A stretch of 64,000 bases of DNA. Origin: Bacillus sp. CGMCC 1.16541. Lineage in GTDB: Bacteria > Bacillota > Bacilli > Bacillales > Bacillaceae_H. Location of the stretch: assembly GCF_003184905.1 (NCBI RefSeq), contig NZ_QFRU01000021.1, forward strand, positions 25,203-89,202. The letters run 5' to 3'. Each line of letters opens with the position of its first letter. Positions within the stretch are counted from its first letter, which is position 1. The notes beneath the pieces are model-generated. The model searched no databases. It had not been told where the DNA came from and saw only the letters and a program-made list of their open reading frames with translations. The position numbers and the translations under genes are program-made. Below are positions 26,104 through 34,276 of the stretch, piece by piece.

Positions 26104-26256
26104 ATGTATATGTTTACATTGTTAGCAATCTTCTTTATGTATAGGGCTTTTAACTTTAACGTAACACAAACATCAGGTTGTAGTTTATTATTATATTTAA
26201 AGTAAAAAAGTAACAAGGGAGGAATATTTTATAATATGAACAGATGAAAAAAAGGG

Positions 26257-27816
26257 ATGTACCTTATGTGTATATGTTTTCTAATTACTTTTTTTCAAAG
26301 TAATCAAGCCGTTAAAGCTGATGAGAGTCAAAGCAAAGTCGTTGAATATGATGTGATTTCTAATAGTGCGAATGCAAATAAAGTGACATCAGATCGAGAG
26401 TATTTATATTACGCAGATCGAGAAATGGAAGATGGCATTATCAAACAATCCATTACAAACTCAAAAGTTAAAAAGAAACTTGAGACGAACGGAAAAGTGT
26501 TTGAAGTCGTGTTAGTAGATGGATGGATTTATTATAACAATGCGAGTGAAAATGGTAGACTCTATCGAATGAGAACGGATGGAACTTCTAAAGAGTTACT
26601 TTCTGCAAAAAGAACGTACACCCTTTATGGATATAACGGAGAGTTGTACTATAATCAGTTGTCTAATGAAGACAGTGATAATTGGTATTTACAAAAGATG
26701 AATGTAAACACTAAAAAAACAACAAATCTAAAACAAATATCAATTCAGCAGCTACAAGTTTCGGATGGATGGGTGTACTTCACAGATACATCAGGTCTTT
26801 TATTTAAAATGGACACAAATGGAAAGCATGAAAAGCAAGTTGTCATTCCTCTTGAATACCCATACATTGGTCATTTTATAGTTGTTTTGCAAAAGCTATA
26901 TTTTACTACATACCAAGGTGACCTTTATGAGTTTGATATGAATTTGAGCACAGTAGAGCACTTGCATGATGCATTCGCAAATGGAGGCTCGCATCGAGAA
27001 GATAAACTGTCTAATCCCGATACGGTTCCTTCTTTTTTAATTTACCATAATGAACTATACTATCCGTTATTATCGACAAGAGAGAGTGGGGAAGAGGTTA
27101 CATCCATTTGGAAAATAAACATACAATCCAATGAGAAAAATCAAGTAGATAGTGGGGGAATATATAAAGGTGCTTTGCTGTTAGTGAATAATCTTATTTA
27201 TTGCTTAAACGATGAGTTTGTTCATTATGAGAAAACGCTAGAAGCAAGTATACCTGATTGGTCTCCATGGAAATATGCTGATTTTGAGGCAAATCAGCAT
27301 TGGTCAGAAAATATGCTTTGGGCAGTTAGAAATGGTCTTATCTCTGGATATCAAGATATTAAAAATCCAAAGACTGGACAGGTAGAAGATTTGTTGAGGC
27401 CTTATCATTCATTAACAGAAGCTCAATTCTTAACGGTTTTATTTCGTTATTTAAGGCCAGAAGAGTTACATTCAACAATTTCAAAAGATCCTAATTATTG
27501 GGCTTCTGTTCCCTATCAATTGGCCGAGAAATACCGTCTTCCAACGAATGGTACAATGACAGATAAAAAAGCCCATAATCAGTTTATTACCAGAGGGAAA
27601 GTAGCGCAAATAATAGCTAGTATTCATTTTAATAAAGTAGTAACAGAAAGAGAAGCTGTAGAGTTTATGTATTCAGCAAGCATTTCAAATGGCTTTTCTG
27701 ACGCACAAGGACAATTTCTGAAGACGTATGAATCGTATCGAGCAACAAACTCTCTATCAAGAGGACACATTGTGACACTCATTCGAAATTATGACGTGTT
27801 CCTAAACAAACGATAA
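26257..27816 (+). CDS. Secreted DUF5050-like beta-propeller protein with degenerate SLH-like C-terminus; damaged N-terminus
   Basis: About 519 residues. The first ~330 carry repeated blades with GWIYYNN, GELYYNQ, GWVYFTD and KLYFTTY motifs, as in DUF5050 propellers. The last ~180 resemble SLH repeats (YADFEANQHWSENMLWAVRN, SLTEAQFLTVLFRYL), giving possible wall attachment. The start is odd. The ribosome site AAGGGAGGAA points to ATG 26236, but that frame reads M-N-R-stop (TGA 26245-26247) and then K-K-G-M-Y-L-M-C-I-C, a perfect signal-peptide start. Without the stop, a normal exported protein would result. From 26257 the signal lacks its basic head, so secretion may fail. Nonsense mutation or error cannot be separated here. 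Confidence 0.6.
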   Translation: MYLMCICFLITFFQSNQAVKADESQSKVVEYDVISNSANANKVTSDREYLYYADREMEDGIIKQSITNSKVKKKLETNGKVFEVVLVDGWIYYNNASENGRLYRMRTDGTSKELLSAKRTYTLYGYNGELYYNQLSNEDSDNWYLQKMNVNTKKTTNLKQISIQQLQVSDGWVYFTDTSGLLFKMDTNGKHEKQVVIPLEYPYIGHFIVVLQKLYFTTYQGDLYEFDMNLSTVEHLHDAFANGGSHREDKLSNPDTVPSFLIYHNELYYPLLSTRESGEEVTSIWKINIQSNEKNQVDSGGIYKGALLLVNNLIYCLNDEFVHYEKTLEASIPDWSPWKYADFEANQHWSENMLWAVRNGLISGYQDIKNPKTGQVEDLLRPYHSLTEAQFLTVLFRYLRPEELHSTISKDPNYWASVPYQLAEKYRLPTNGTMTDKKAHNQFITRGKVAQIIASIHFNKVVTEREAVEFMYSASISNGFSDAQGQFLKTYESYRATNSLSRGHIVTLIRNYDVFLNKR

Positions 27817-27837
27817 AGATTAGATAAAGAATGAAAG

Positions 27838-27890
27838 AAGAGGGTCGGACATCACTGTTTCAGTTGATAAGATGTCCCACCCTCTTTTAT
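27838..27890. terminator. Terminator hairpin sharing the ends of the 319-bp repeat
   Basis: AGAGGGTCGGACATC and GATGTCCCACCCTCTTTT pair with one mismatch around a short loop. The arms match the terminal inverted repeats of the element at 9250-9568. It lies directly after the stop of the propeller gene and likely terminates it. Confidence 0.75.
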
Positions 27891-27915
27891 TACCTCCTAA
27901 ACTTCACAGTAGTAA

Positions 27916-28128
27916 TTATCTCTTTTTCCGCGGATCCAGCACCGGAACAACTTTTTTCACCACTTCTAATTCAACTTCCACATGAACGTGCCGATCATCT
28001 ATCTCTTTTACTTGTATCACTTTTCCTTTGCGACCTTTAATTTTTACGTCGCTTCCTTCTGTCGGTACATCACGACATAGTTGATTTAATAACTCCACAT
28101 TGTTTTGTATAAAGTGTACAACGACCAA
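27916..28128 (-). CDS. Hypothetical small basic KOW/SH3-like protein
   Basis: About 70 residues from a TTG start, with AAGGGGAG eight bases upstream; GTG 28137 overlaps the ribosome site and is less likely. The centre GSDVKIKGRKGKVIQVKEID has the Gly-Val/Lys pattern of a KOW or SH3-like barrel, and the C-terminus is basic (DPRKKR). I do not recognise the family. Its 5' end faces the DnaA-box cluster. Confidence 0.55.
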   Translation of the reverse strand: MVVVHFIQNNVELLNQLCRDVPTEGSDVKIKGRKGKVIQVKEIDDRHVHVEVELEVVKKVVPVLDPRKKR

Positions 28129-28219
28129 GTTGTTCACTCCCCTTCATCCTTTTAAGAATAAAAGCGGTGTAGCTTTTTATAAGGTTATTGTGAAGGGGGA
28201 GAGTTCAGACCAAAAACTT

Positions 28220-28565
28220 TTATACACAACACTTATTAATGGGAAAAGGAAAGATTTTATCAGTTAGAGAGAAAAGAAGAGGAAGCAGGAGGAAAGAAGG
28301 AAGGGCAAAATTCTACACAATCTTTCACATTGCAACATAAATTTTTCGACTTTTTAGATATTAAAAATGTTATCCACATGTAAAAGCGTTTTCAAAACCT
28401 TATTTTTCTAAGATATACACAAAGTTATGCACATTATCCACATTTTAAAATGATTTCATCCACAAAAATTATTCACGGTTTGTAAATTGGATAGAAGTTG
28501 TTATATCAAGGATAAATAAAGTTATACACATTATTCACAGTTTTGTGGATAAACTGTGTGTATAT
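28220..28565. promoter_or_regulatory. DnaA-box cluster in a 560-bp AT-rich intergenic region
   Basis: Seven exact matches to TTATNCACA are present: 28220, 28370, 28425, 28434, 28522, 28531 (plus strand) and 28544-28552 (minus strand, TGTGGATAA). One-mismatch copies start at 28311, 28413, 28456, 28469 and 28557. Two pairs (28425/28434 and 28522/28531) are directly abutting. The flanks are very AT-rich. No gene with a ribosome site is visible between 28138 and 28690. Clusters like this outside oriC bind DnaA in B. subtilis and modulate initiation. Confidence 0.8.
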
Positions 28566-28690
28566 ATTTTATTTTTGAAAAAGTTTTGAATATAATGAGA
28601 GGTCCAAAACGAGTGAGAATACATAAAACGTGACGTAAGCATGATGAAACCTGCAGAAAAGCATCGTAAGCTTTCCCACAGGTTGATACA

Positions 28691-28882
28691 TTACTTCTTA
28701 CTATTCATATCTGACTGACGAATACCTGCTGCTTGCGCACGTGCTTGTGCCTCTAAGTCCTCACCATCAGCGAATGCGCGTGAGTACTCCACATCATATC
28801 CATCAGACTTCATATTTTTCGGCACTTGTGGTAAACGCGCTTTATTTTTACCGCGCGAATGATTTCCTCGTGATCTTCCCAT
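28691..28882 (-). CDS. yfhD: YfhD family protein
   Basis: A 63-residue hydrophilic protein starting MGRSRGNHSRGKNKARLPQV, with GAGGAGGAAT before the ATG. The basic head, LPQVP, and the acidic helix DGEDLEAQARAQAA match the YfhD family of Bacillaceae, and the size equals B. subtilis YfhD. The function is unknown. It is followed upstream by yfhE on the same strand, as in B. subtilis. Confidence 0.85.
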   Translation of the reverse strand: MGRSRGNHSRGKNKARLPQVPKNMKSDGYDVEYSRAFADGEDLEAQARAQAAGIRQSDMNSKK

Positions 28883-28979
28883 TGTTATTCCTCCTCAAGA
28901 ACTCGTTTATGAACGGTTCCTTTTTAGGTTGTACAAAGAGGGAAGACCTATGTATGTGTGTATTTACTACTGTTGCCAA

Positions 28980-29108
28980 TTAGTGTCTTGCTTTTTTTGC
29001 AGTATACCCACCAGCTTGGTCGGCCATCTTAAAATCACGTGCGTAGTTAACTTCTTGTGAACTGCTTAATGTGCTTTTTGCTTTTTCATGACGTTTTTTT
29101 TCAGCCAT
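28980..29108 (-). CDS. yfhE: YfhE family small protein
   Basis: A 42-residue protein. On the minus strand GGAGGGATTAACA precedes ATG-GCT-GAA. The product MAEKKRHEKAKSTLSSSQEV and then YARDFKMADQAGGY resembles the YfhE family, and its position beside yfhD supports the call. It is hydrophilic, with no known biochemical role. The gene is short and easily missed. Confidence 0.75.
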   Translation of the reverse strand: MAEKKRHEKAKSTLSSSQEVNYARDFKMADQAGGYTAKKARH

Positions 29109-29317
29109 TGTTAATCCCTCCAAAAGATAGTGTAAAATAAACTACATCTTCTAGTGTGACCAACATTTTCTTTTTTTAAAACAGAGTAAAGAGTAAATGC
29201 TTGATTCTGCTTCCACAGTCTCAATTGAGTCAAAACCTTGAAAGAAATTTCCTGAAAACACCAACCTTTTAAAAAGAACATAAAAAAAGGAGTTGTTCAC
29301 AATGTTCGAACAACTCT

Positions 29318-29878
29318 CTACGCTTCTTTTAACTGATGATCTTCGTGTACTTCTTGCTCGTGTCGTAAATAGTGTAATGTGTATAAGTCTTTCGAGATTT
29401 CATATAAGTTATACACATCGCCACCTTGATTGATTTCCTCGTACAAACTTTGTCTCGTTTCGTTTGCGAGTGTCACATACGGTAGCTTTTCAGCCGCTTT
29501 CATTGAACGAACGTTTACTTTGCGAATACGCATAAAAATGCGTTCAATTCCTAACTCATAAAAAAGTTCGTTGAAAAACACTTCTTTTGCAATTTTATTA
29601 TAGCCTTTTCCGTGATAGGGTTTTCCTAACCACGTACCAAGGAATCCAGCGTTATCTTGTACATCGAATAAGTTAATCGTGCCGATTGGGTTACCCCATT
29701 CGTCTAAAATTGTACGTGAAATAAGTTCTCCATGCTCTTCTGCTTCCATCGTTTGTTTTGTCACAAACAGAAATTCTTCGTATGAATTTGCTTTATGACG
29801 CACAAAAGGGAAGACATCCGGGTGCACCATGAGATCGTATAAACCTTGACAATCGTGTAGGTCTCGCTTTTTCAGCAT
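29318..29878 (-). CDS. GNAT-family N-acetyltransferase (RimJ/RimL-like)
   Basis: A 186-residue acetyltransferase of the type that modifies protein N-termini or small amines. The acetyl-CoA segment includes LGKPYHGKGYNKIAKEVFF (Q/RxxGxG/A-like loop) and the helix after RKVNVRSMKAAEKL, where the Asn and Ser/Met positions are usual in RimJ/L-like enzymes. The start is the ATG 6 bases after GGAGGGATT. That ribosome site can be buried in a hairpin, and a tRNA-like element lies 75-140 bases upstream, so translation is probably controlled by the leader. The substrate cannot be read from the sequence. Confidence 0.85.
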   Translation of the reverse strand: MLKKRDLHDCQGLYDLMVHPDVFPFVRHKANSYEEFLFVTKQTMEAEEHGELISRTILDEWGNPIGTINLFDVQDNAGFLGTWLGKPYHGKGYNKIAKEVFFNELFYELGIERIFMRIRKVNVRSMKAAEKLPYVTLANETRQSLYEEINQGGDVYNLYEISKDLYTLHYLRHEQEVHEDHQLKEA

Positions 29879-29884
29879 AATAAT

Positions 29885-29930
29885 CCCTCCGCCTTGAGGG
29901 CAGACCACACGTGTTGTAGGAACCACCCTC
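29885..29930 (-). promoter_or_regulatory. Mutually exclusive hairpins controlling the GNAT ribosome binding site
   Basis: On the minus strand CCCTC (29896-29900) can pair with GAGGG inside the ribosome site (29885-29890), or instead with the upstream GAGGG (29926-29930, in GAGGGTGGTTCC). The first state hides the site; the second frees it. This is the layout of a translational riboswitch or attenuator. The upstream strand contains UGG within GGGTGG, as T-boxes do, but the rest of the T-box consensus is absent. Confidence 0.55.
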
Positions 29931-29959
29931 GAAATTTTTTAGTATTAAAAAAAATTTCG
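29930..29959 (-). promoter_or_regulatory. AT-rich hairpin in the GNAT leader
   Basis: On the minus strand CGAAATTTTTT pairs with AAAAAATTTCG around a short loop. The 5' arm overlaps the 3' acceptor-like strand of the tRNA-like element, so the two structures would compete. Confidence 0.6.
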
Positions 29960-30020
29960 GGGTGGGAATCGAACCCACTAGAACCAGTTACCTGGTGGCG
30001 CACCATTTGCCTTCCCATTA
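29955..30020 (-). ncRNA. tRNA-like structure without a normal anticodon loop in the GNAT leader
   Basis: On the minus strand 66 nt fold into a reduced cloverleaf. GTGGG-TTCGATT-CCCAC is a perfect T arm (loop matches TTCRANY). ACCAG-GTAA-CTGGT stands where the anticodon arm should be but has a GNRA-type tetraloop. GGC-AAATGGTGC-GCC is D-arm-like and has the GG of a D loop. TAATGGG and CCCGAAA form a weak acceptor stem (5 of 7 pairs, one G-U). There is no CCA and no anticodon, so it is not a working tRNA gene. It could be a pseudo-tRNA or a tRNA-mimicking regulatory domain. Confidence 0.55.
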
Positions 30021-30136
30021 CTAGTCAACAAAAGAAATGTTAACAAGTGAATGTTTTATCTATATGATTGTTACATTTTTTCGTCCTTACCTTACGTATC
30101 ATACTAAAAATATTTTAAAAAAGAAATAGGTAAATG

Positions 30137-31264
30137 TTAATTTTTTTTGAATAATATTTTTCCATCAATCATTGTCAGTAAAGGCTTCGCCATATAGTGA
30201 AAAGGGTGATGATTCCATAGCACTAAGTCTGCATCTTTGCCGATTTCAATACTGCCTACACGGTCGGAAATACGTAAGTTACGAGCGGCTGCAATGGTGA
30301 TACCTTCAAGTGCTCGTTGTTCGTTTAATCCTTCACGAACCGCAATCGATGCACAGAGATTTAAATATTGAATGGGTGTGTACGGATGATCCGTTGTAAT
30401 CGATACTTCAACGCCATTTTCCCAAAGTGCTTGATACGTTTCCCAACTTTTATTTTTAAGTTCAATTTTTGAACGACGTGTGAGCGTAGGGCCGACTGAT
30501 ACTTTTAAATTCCGTCCTTGTAGCTCTTCAGCAATTAAGTGTCCTTCTGTACAGTGTTCAATGCGAACATCGAGGTTGAATTCTTCTGCAAAGCGAACCG
30601 CTGATAAAATATCATCTGCACGATGAGCATGAATACGAACAGGAATTTCTCGGCGCAACGCACGAACGATTGGTTTTACCCGTAAATCCTCAATGTTGTC
30701 ACAATTCATCGCATGATAAAATGCTTCACGAAGCATTCCCATAATCCCCATTCGTGTAATGGAATCTTTGTTTCCGTGACTATGAATCCGTTTTGGGTTT
30801 TCACCGAGTGCAATTTTTAACCCGGCTGTTTCTTGGAGGAGCATGTGTGAGATGTTTTTACCTGTTGTTTTAATGACAGAGGTCGTACCTCCAATGACAT
30901 TCGCGCTTCCCGGCATAATGTGAGCAGTAGTAATTCCGTATTGAACCGCATCTTTAAATGCTGGATCGAGCGGATGTACACTATCGAGCGCTCGGATGTG
31001 AGGTGTGAGTGGCTCAATCGTTTCATTCGCATCATTTCCAGCCCATCCCGTTCCTTCATCATACAAGCCAATATGGGTATGAACATCGATAAAGCCAGGA
31101 AACAAGAGGTGATTTTGGCAATGAATCACATGCGTTCCATGAGCCGGCTGTAAATTGTAGCCGATTTCTTTAATTTTTCCGTTTTCTACTAATAAATCAC
31201 AGTTGGAGAGTGGATTAGATGTAACGGGATAAATGGTTGCGTGTTTAAATAAAGTATTGTTCAT
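30137..31264 (-). CDS. Amidohydrolase, imidazolonepropionase-like
   Basis: A 375-residue metal-dependent hydrolase. PGFIDVHTHIG carries the two metal-binding His residues, and RIHAHRADD and RIEHCTEGHL the next ones. TTDHPYTP holds the catalytic Asp, and the C-terminal GSIEIGKDADLVLWNHHP is the usual return of the small beta domain. The family covers imidazolonepropionase, dipeptidases and related deaminases; no his-utilisation genes are nearby, so the substrate is open. TAGGAG lies before the ATG. It lies beside yfhF, transcribed in the same direction. Confidence 0.85.
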   Translation of the reverse strand: MNNTLFKHATIYPVTSNPLSNCDLLVENGKIKEIGYNLQPAHGTHVIHCQNHLLFPGFIDVHTHIGLYDEGTGWAGNDANETIEPLTPHIRALDSVHPLDPAFKDAVQYGITTAHIMPGSANVIGGTTSVIKTTGKNISHMLLQETAGLKIALGENPKRIHSHGNKDSITRMGIMGMLREAFYHAMNCDNIEDLRVKPIVRALRREIPVRIHAHRADDILSAVRFAEEFNLDVRIEHCTEGHLIAEELQGRNLKVSVGPTLTRRSKIELKNKSWETYQALWENGVEVSITTDHPYTPIQYLNLCASIAVREGLNEQRALEGITIAAARNLRISDRVGSIEIGKDADLVLWNHHPFHYMAKPLLTMIDGKILFKKN

Positions 31265-31300
31265 GACTAACTAAACTCCTATCTACGTACAAGCCTTCTT

Positions 31301-32209
31301 TCATAGTAAATCTTGTAATGCACGTTCTAGTTTATTATATGTAAACTTATAGTGATGTTCACCTAGTTTTTGCGGAATTACGTGTTGTCCATCTAAAATT
31401 AATGTGCTCATCTCGCCAAGAAGCAATTTTAAGCCAAAGCTAGGAACAGGTAGCCAGTGAGGACGACTTAATACACGAGCAATTGTTTGACCAAATTCTT
31501 TCATTCGAACCGGATGAGGGGCTGTAATGTTAACAGGTCCACGCACGTGTTCATGTTCAATGACAAATGCAATACTTCTAACAACATCATCAATATGTAC
31601 CCAAGATACCCATTGTTCACCTGTGCCCACCGTTCCGCCTACGAACAATTGATAAGGCAGAAGCATTTTTGGTAACGCACCTTCTTTTTCACCTAAAATA
31701 ATCCCAAATCGCGTGAGTACGGTACGAATGTTCAATTGCTCTGCTTGTGCCGCTTCTTTTTCCCAAACTTTTACCGTGTGAGCTAAAAAGTCATTCTCAT
31801 CACTAATAGACGGAGAATGTTCGACAAATGTTTCAGTTGTAGACGTACCGTAATAACCAACTGCACTTGCGTTTACATAAACAGCTGGCTTCGTGTGTAA
31901 GACGGACATGATACGCACTATTTCTTTTGTTGAAGACACACGGCTCTCAATAATTGCTTTTTTGCGCTCATCTGTCCAGCGGCCGCTGTTTAATGACACA
32001 CCAGCTAAATTAATGAACACATCTGCCCCTTCAAGTTCATGTTCCGGTGCACTGCCGTTTGTTAACCACTCTACATAATGAAGCTTTGGATCGTGAGCAG
32101 GCTTATTGGTGTTTCTCGTTAAAATGTACACGTCATGTTTGTTAGCTAAAAAGTAGTTCGTTAACGCAGAACCCACAAATCCAGTTCCTCCAGCAATGAC
32201 AATCTTCAT
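31301..32209 (-). CDS. yfhF: NAD(P)-binding epimerase-like protein YfhF
   Basis: A 302-residue extended-SDR protein of the TIGR01777 type. It opens with the Rossmann loop AGGTGFVGSAL. VFINLAGVSLNSGRW and VNASAVGYYG follow, and a DUF1731-like C-terminal segment (RVLSRPHWLPVPSFGLKLLLGEMS). The start is the ATG after AAAGGAGG, giving the same length as B. subtilis YfhF; an upstream in-frame start would add an unlikely hydrophobic leader. The substrate is unknown. It diverges from recX as in B. subtilis. Confidence 0.9.
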   Translation of the reverse strand: MKIVIAGGTGFVGSALTNYFLANKHDVYILTRNTNKPAHDPKLHYVEWLTNGSAPEHELEGADVFINLAGVSLNSGRWTDERKKAIIESRVSSTKEIVRIMSVLHTKPAVYVNASAVGYYGTSTTETFVEHSPSISDENDFLAHTVKVWEKEAAQAEQLNIRTVLTRFGIILGEKEGALPKMLLPYQLFVGGTVGTGEQWVSWVHIDDVVRSIAFVIEHEHVRGPVNITAPHPVRMKEFGQTIARVLSRPHWLPVPSFGLKLLLGEMSTLILDGQHVIPQKLGEHHYKFTYNKLERALQDLL

Positions 32210-32276
32210 CAGTAAAAAACCTCCTTTAAATTGTGTATAATGTGAACCAATAAGACAAAAAACGGGGTGTGAAAGT

Positions 32277-33089
32277 ATGGCTGTTATTACAAAAATAACA
32301 ACCCAAAAGAACAATACTGAGCGTTATAACATCTTTTTAGATGAAGGTAAGGGAGAGCAATATGCATTTAGTGTTGACGCAAGTGTTCTGATTCAACACG
32401 ATCTTCGAAAAGGAAAAGAACTTGATGAATTTGATATAACAGAAATTCAATTTGTTGATGATACAAAAAAAGCATACAACCTCGCTGTTTCCTACTTATC
32501 GCATCGAATGCGTTCAACAAAAGAAGTGGGCGATTATTTGCGTAAAAAAGACGTTGATGATGTTATCTGTAAGCAAGTTCTTTTAAAACTAACCGATCAG
32601 CGCTACTTAAATGACTTAGAATTTGCCAAAGCATACGTGCTCACCCAAATGAATACAACCGTAAAAGGTCCTACGCTTATTCGAAAAGAATTAATGGAAA
32701 AAGGCATTTTAGAACAAGAGATTACTCTTAGTTTATGTGAATACTCGAAAGAACAACAAATTCAAACTGCAAGTAAACTAATCGAAAAATTAAAAGGAAA
32801 GTACAAAAAGTTATCGGAAACAATGATGAAGCAAAAAATTGAACAAACACTACTCACAAAAGGCCATGTGTTATCGGTTATTCAACTCGCTTTTGAAGAA
32901 GTAGACGTTCAAAAAGAGAGCGATGAAGAATGGGAAGCTCTTCACTATCAAGGAATGAAAGCGCACCGTCGCTATGAACGCTACGATGGATGGGAATATG
33001 AACGTCGCATGAAGCAAAGCTTATATCGAAAAGGATTTTCAATTGAACAAATTGATGCATTTTTACAATCTATTCGTCATGAGGAATAA
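32277..33089 (+). CDS. recX: Recombination regulator RecX
   Basis: A 270-residue helical protein that modulates RecA filaments. The three tandem three-helix repeats typical of RecX are present, with LSHRMRSTKEVGDYLRKK, DLEFAKAYVLTQ and KGPTLIRKELMEKGI as landmarks, and the C-terminal copy ends KQSLYRKGFSIEQID. The extended N-terminus (about 60 residues) is usual in Bacillus (YfhG). It sits between yfhF and yfhH, matching the B. subtilis order except for the inserted SDR gene. Confidence 0.93.
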   Translation: MAVITKITTQKNNTERYNIFLDEGKGEQYAFSVDASVLIQHDLRKGKELDEFDITEIQFVDDTKKAYNLAVSYLSHRMRSTKEVGDYLRKKDVDDVICKQVLLKLTDQRYLNDLEFAKAYVLTQMNTTVKGPTLIRKELMEKGILEQEITLSLCEYSKEQQIQTASKLIEKLKGKYKKLSETMMKQKIEQTLLTKGHVLSVIQLAFEEVDVQKESDEEWEALHYQGMKAHRRYERYDGWEYERRMKQSLYRKGFSIEQIDAFLQSIRHEE

Positions 33090-33095
33090 ACATCA

Positions 33096-33136
33096 CCCCG
33101 CTTGTACCAACAGGAGGTAAAAGCGGGAATTTTTTA
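33096..33136. terminator. Terminator after recX
   Basis: CCCGCTT and AAGCGGG enclose about 17 bases and are followed by AATTTTTTAT. Confidence 0.75.
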
Positions 33137-33799
33137 TAACAAAATGTCTTCACCTAACGTGGCTTTTTCATAAATCATGTCTGCAATATATGAAGCAGGC
33201 TTTAACCTTGACTTGTCTTTAATATGATTAGACTCGTTCCAAAACGGTGTGTCCATACCACCCATATACGCGCCAATAATAGTAAGGTTTGTATCAGCAT
33301 ATTCCGCTTTTAAACTTTCTGTAAATCCTCGTACAGCAAATTTACTTGCGACATATGCACTTTCATTTACTTTTCCACGTAAGCCAGCAGTTGAAACAAC
33401 ATTGATAATATAAGCAGATGAACGAGTAAGTAAATGTTGAATAAGAGCTTGGGTCACAAAAATGGTTCCCTTCACATTCGTGTCAATCATCGCGTGAATG
33501 TCTTCTGTCGATAAAGAAGGAAGAGGCCCAAAGTGACCGACCCCTGCATTGTTCACAACTACATCTACTTTATGATGTTGTAAAAGATGAGTGATGGCCG
33601 CTTTTACACGTTGTTCGTTGCGAATATCAAAGCAACACGTTGTCACATAACCGTTTTCTGCTTGTAACGTTTCTTTTGCCATCTGTAATCGTTCTTCGTT
33701 TCTTCCTGTTATGACAACATGATAACCATCATGTGCATAGTTCTTTGCTAATTCATAACCAAGGCCGGTACTGCCACCTGTAATTAGAACTGTTTTCAT
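33134..33799 (-). CDS. Short-chain dehydrogenase/reductase
   Basis: A 221-residue classical SDR. It has the nucleotide loop TGGSTGLG, the NNAGVG motif, catalytic Ser in NVVSTAGLRG, and Y-x3-K in AYVASKFAVRG. It reduces or oxidises an alcohol/carbonyl with NAD(P)(H); the substrate is not predictable. The start is the ATG after AGAAGG; a longer upstream start lacks a ribosome site. It is inserted between recX and yfhH on the opposite strand. Confidence 0.9.
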   Translation of the reverse strand: MKTVLITGGSTGLGYELAKNYAHDGYHVVITGRNEERLQMAKETLQAENGYVTTCCFDIRNEQRVKAAITHLLQHHKVDVVVNNAGVGHFGPLPSLSTEDIHAMIDTNVKGTIFVTQALIQHLLTRSSAYIINVVSTAGLRGKVNESAYVASKFAVRGFTESLKAEYADTNLTIIGAYMGGMDTPFWNESNHIKDKSRLKPASYIADMIYEKATLGEDILL

Positions 33800-33884
33800 G
33801 ATGAAATGACCTTCTTTCTGTTCTTTAAAAACGTTTACAATTATCATATACTAAAAGAAGAGTGGACAAAAGGGGGAGTCATCG

Positions 33885-34208
33885 GTGCAAGAAAAACGGT
33901 ATAGTCAAATGAGTGAATATGAATTAAAGCAAGAGATTGCCCATCTCCAAGAGAAAGCAAGGAAAGCGGAACAATTAGGGATTGTAAATGAATTTGCAGT
34001 TCTAGAGCGTAAAATGATTCTAGCAAAAGCATACTTACTTGATCCGAATCAGTTTAAACCGGGAGAAGTATATGAAATTCAAGGAGATCCTGGCACATAT
34101 TTTAAAATTGATTACATGAACGGTGTATTTGCATGGGGCTTTCGATTAGGAAACCCGGAGCAAAATGAGGAAGCTCTTCCGATTTCAATGTTGCGTACAG
34201 CTCAATAG
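33885..34208 (+). CDS. yfhH: YfhH, DUF1811 protein
   Basis: A 107-residue protein starting at GTG after AAAGGGGGAG. The N-terminal half is a helical pair (MSEYELKQEIAHLQEKARKA), and the C-terminal half a small barrel (PGEVYEIQGDPGTYFKIDYM), the DUF1811 layout. The role is unknown. It keeps the B. subtilis neighbourhood. Confidence 0.9.
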   Translation: MQEKRYSQMSEYELKQEIAHLQEKARKAEQLGIVNEFAVLERKMILAKAYLLDPNQFKPGEVYEIQGDPGTYFKIDYMNGVFAWGFRLGNPEQNEEALPISMLRTAQ

Positions 34209-34235
34209 AAAAAGGCGTAAATGCGCATTTTCATA

Positions 34236-34275
34236 AAAAACGTGTCACTTCTCAATTAGAAGTGACACGTTTTTA
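34236..34275. terminator. Bidirectional terminator after yfhH
   Basis: AAAAACGTGTCACTTCT and AGAAGTGACACGTTTTT form a perfect stem with loop CAATT and A/T runs on both sides. Confidence 0.9.
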
Positions 34276-34276
34276 A

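Noticed and set aside
28220..28565. The DnaA-box cluster as the chromosomal oriC
   Set aside because: dnaA, dnaN and rpmH are absent; the neighbours are yfh genes.
29896..29935. Calling the GNAT leader a standard T-box riboswitch
   Set aside because: Only GGGTGG fits the T-box sequence; the ACCxCG part, stem I and a specifier loop are missing.
29955..30020. Calling the leader element a functional tRNA gene
   Set aside because: There is no seven-base anticodon loop, the acceptor stem has two mismatches and there is no CCA end.
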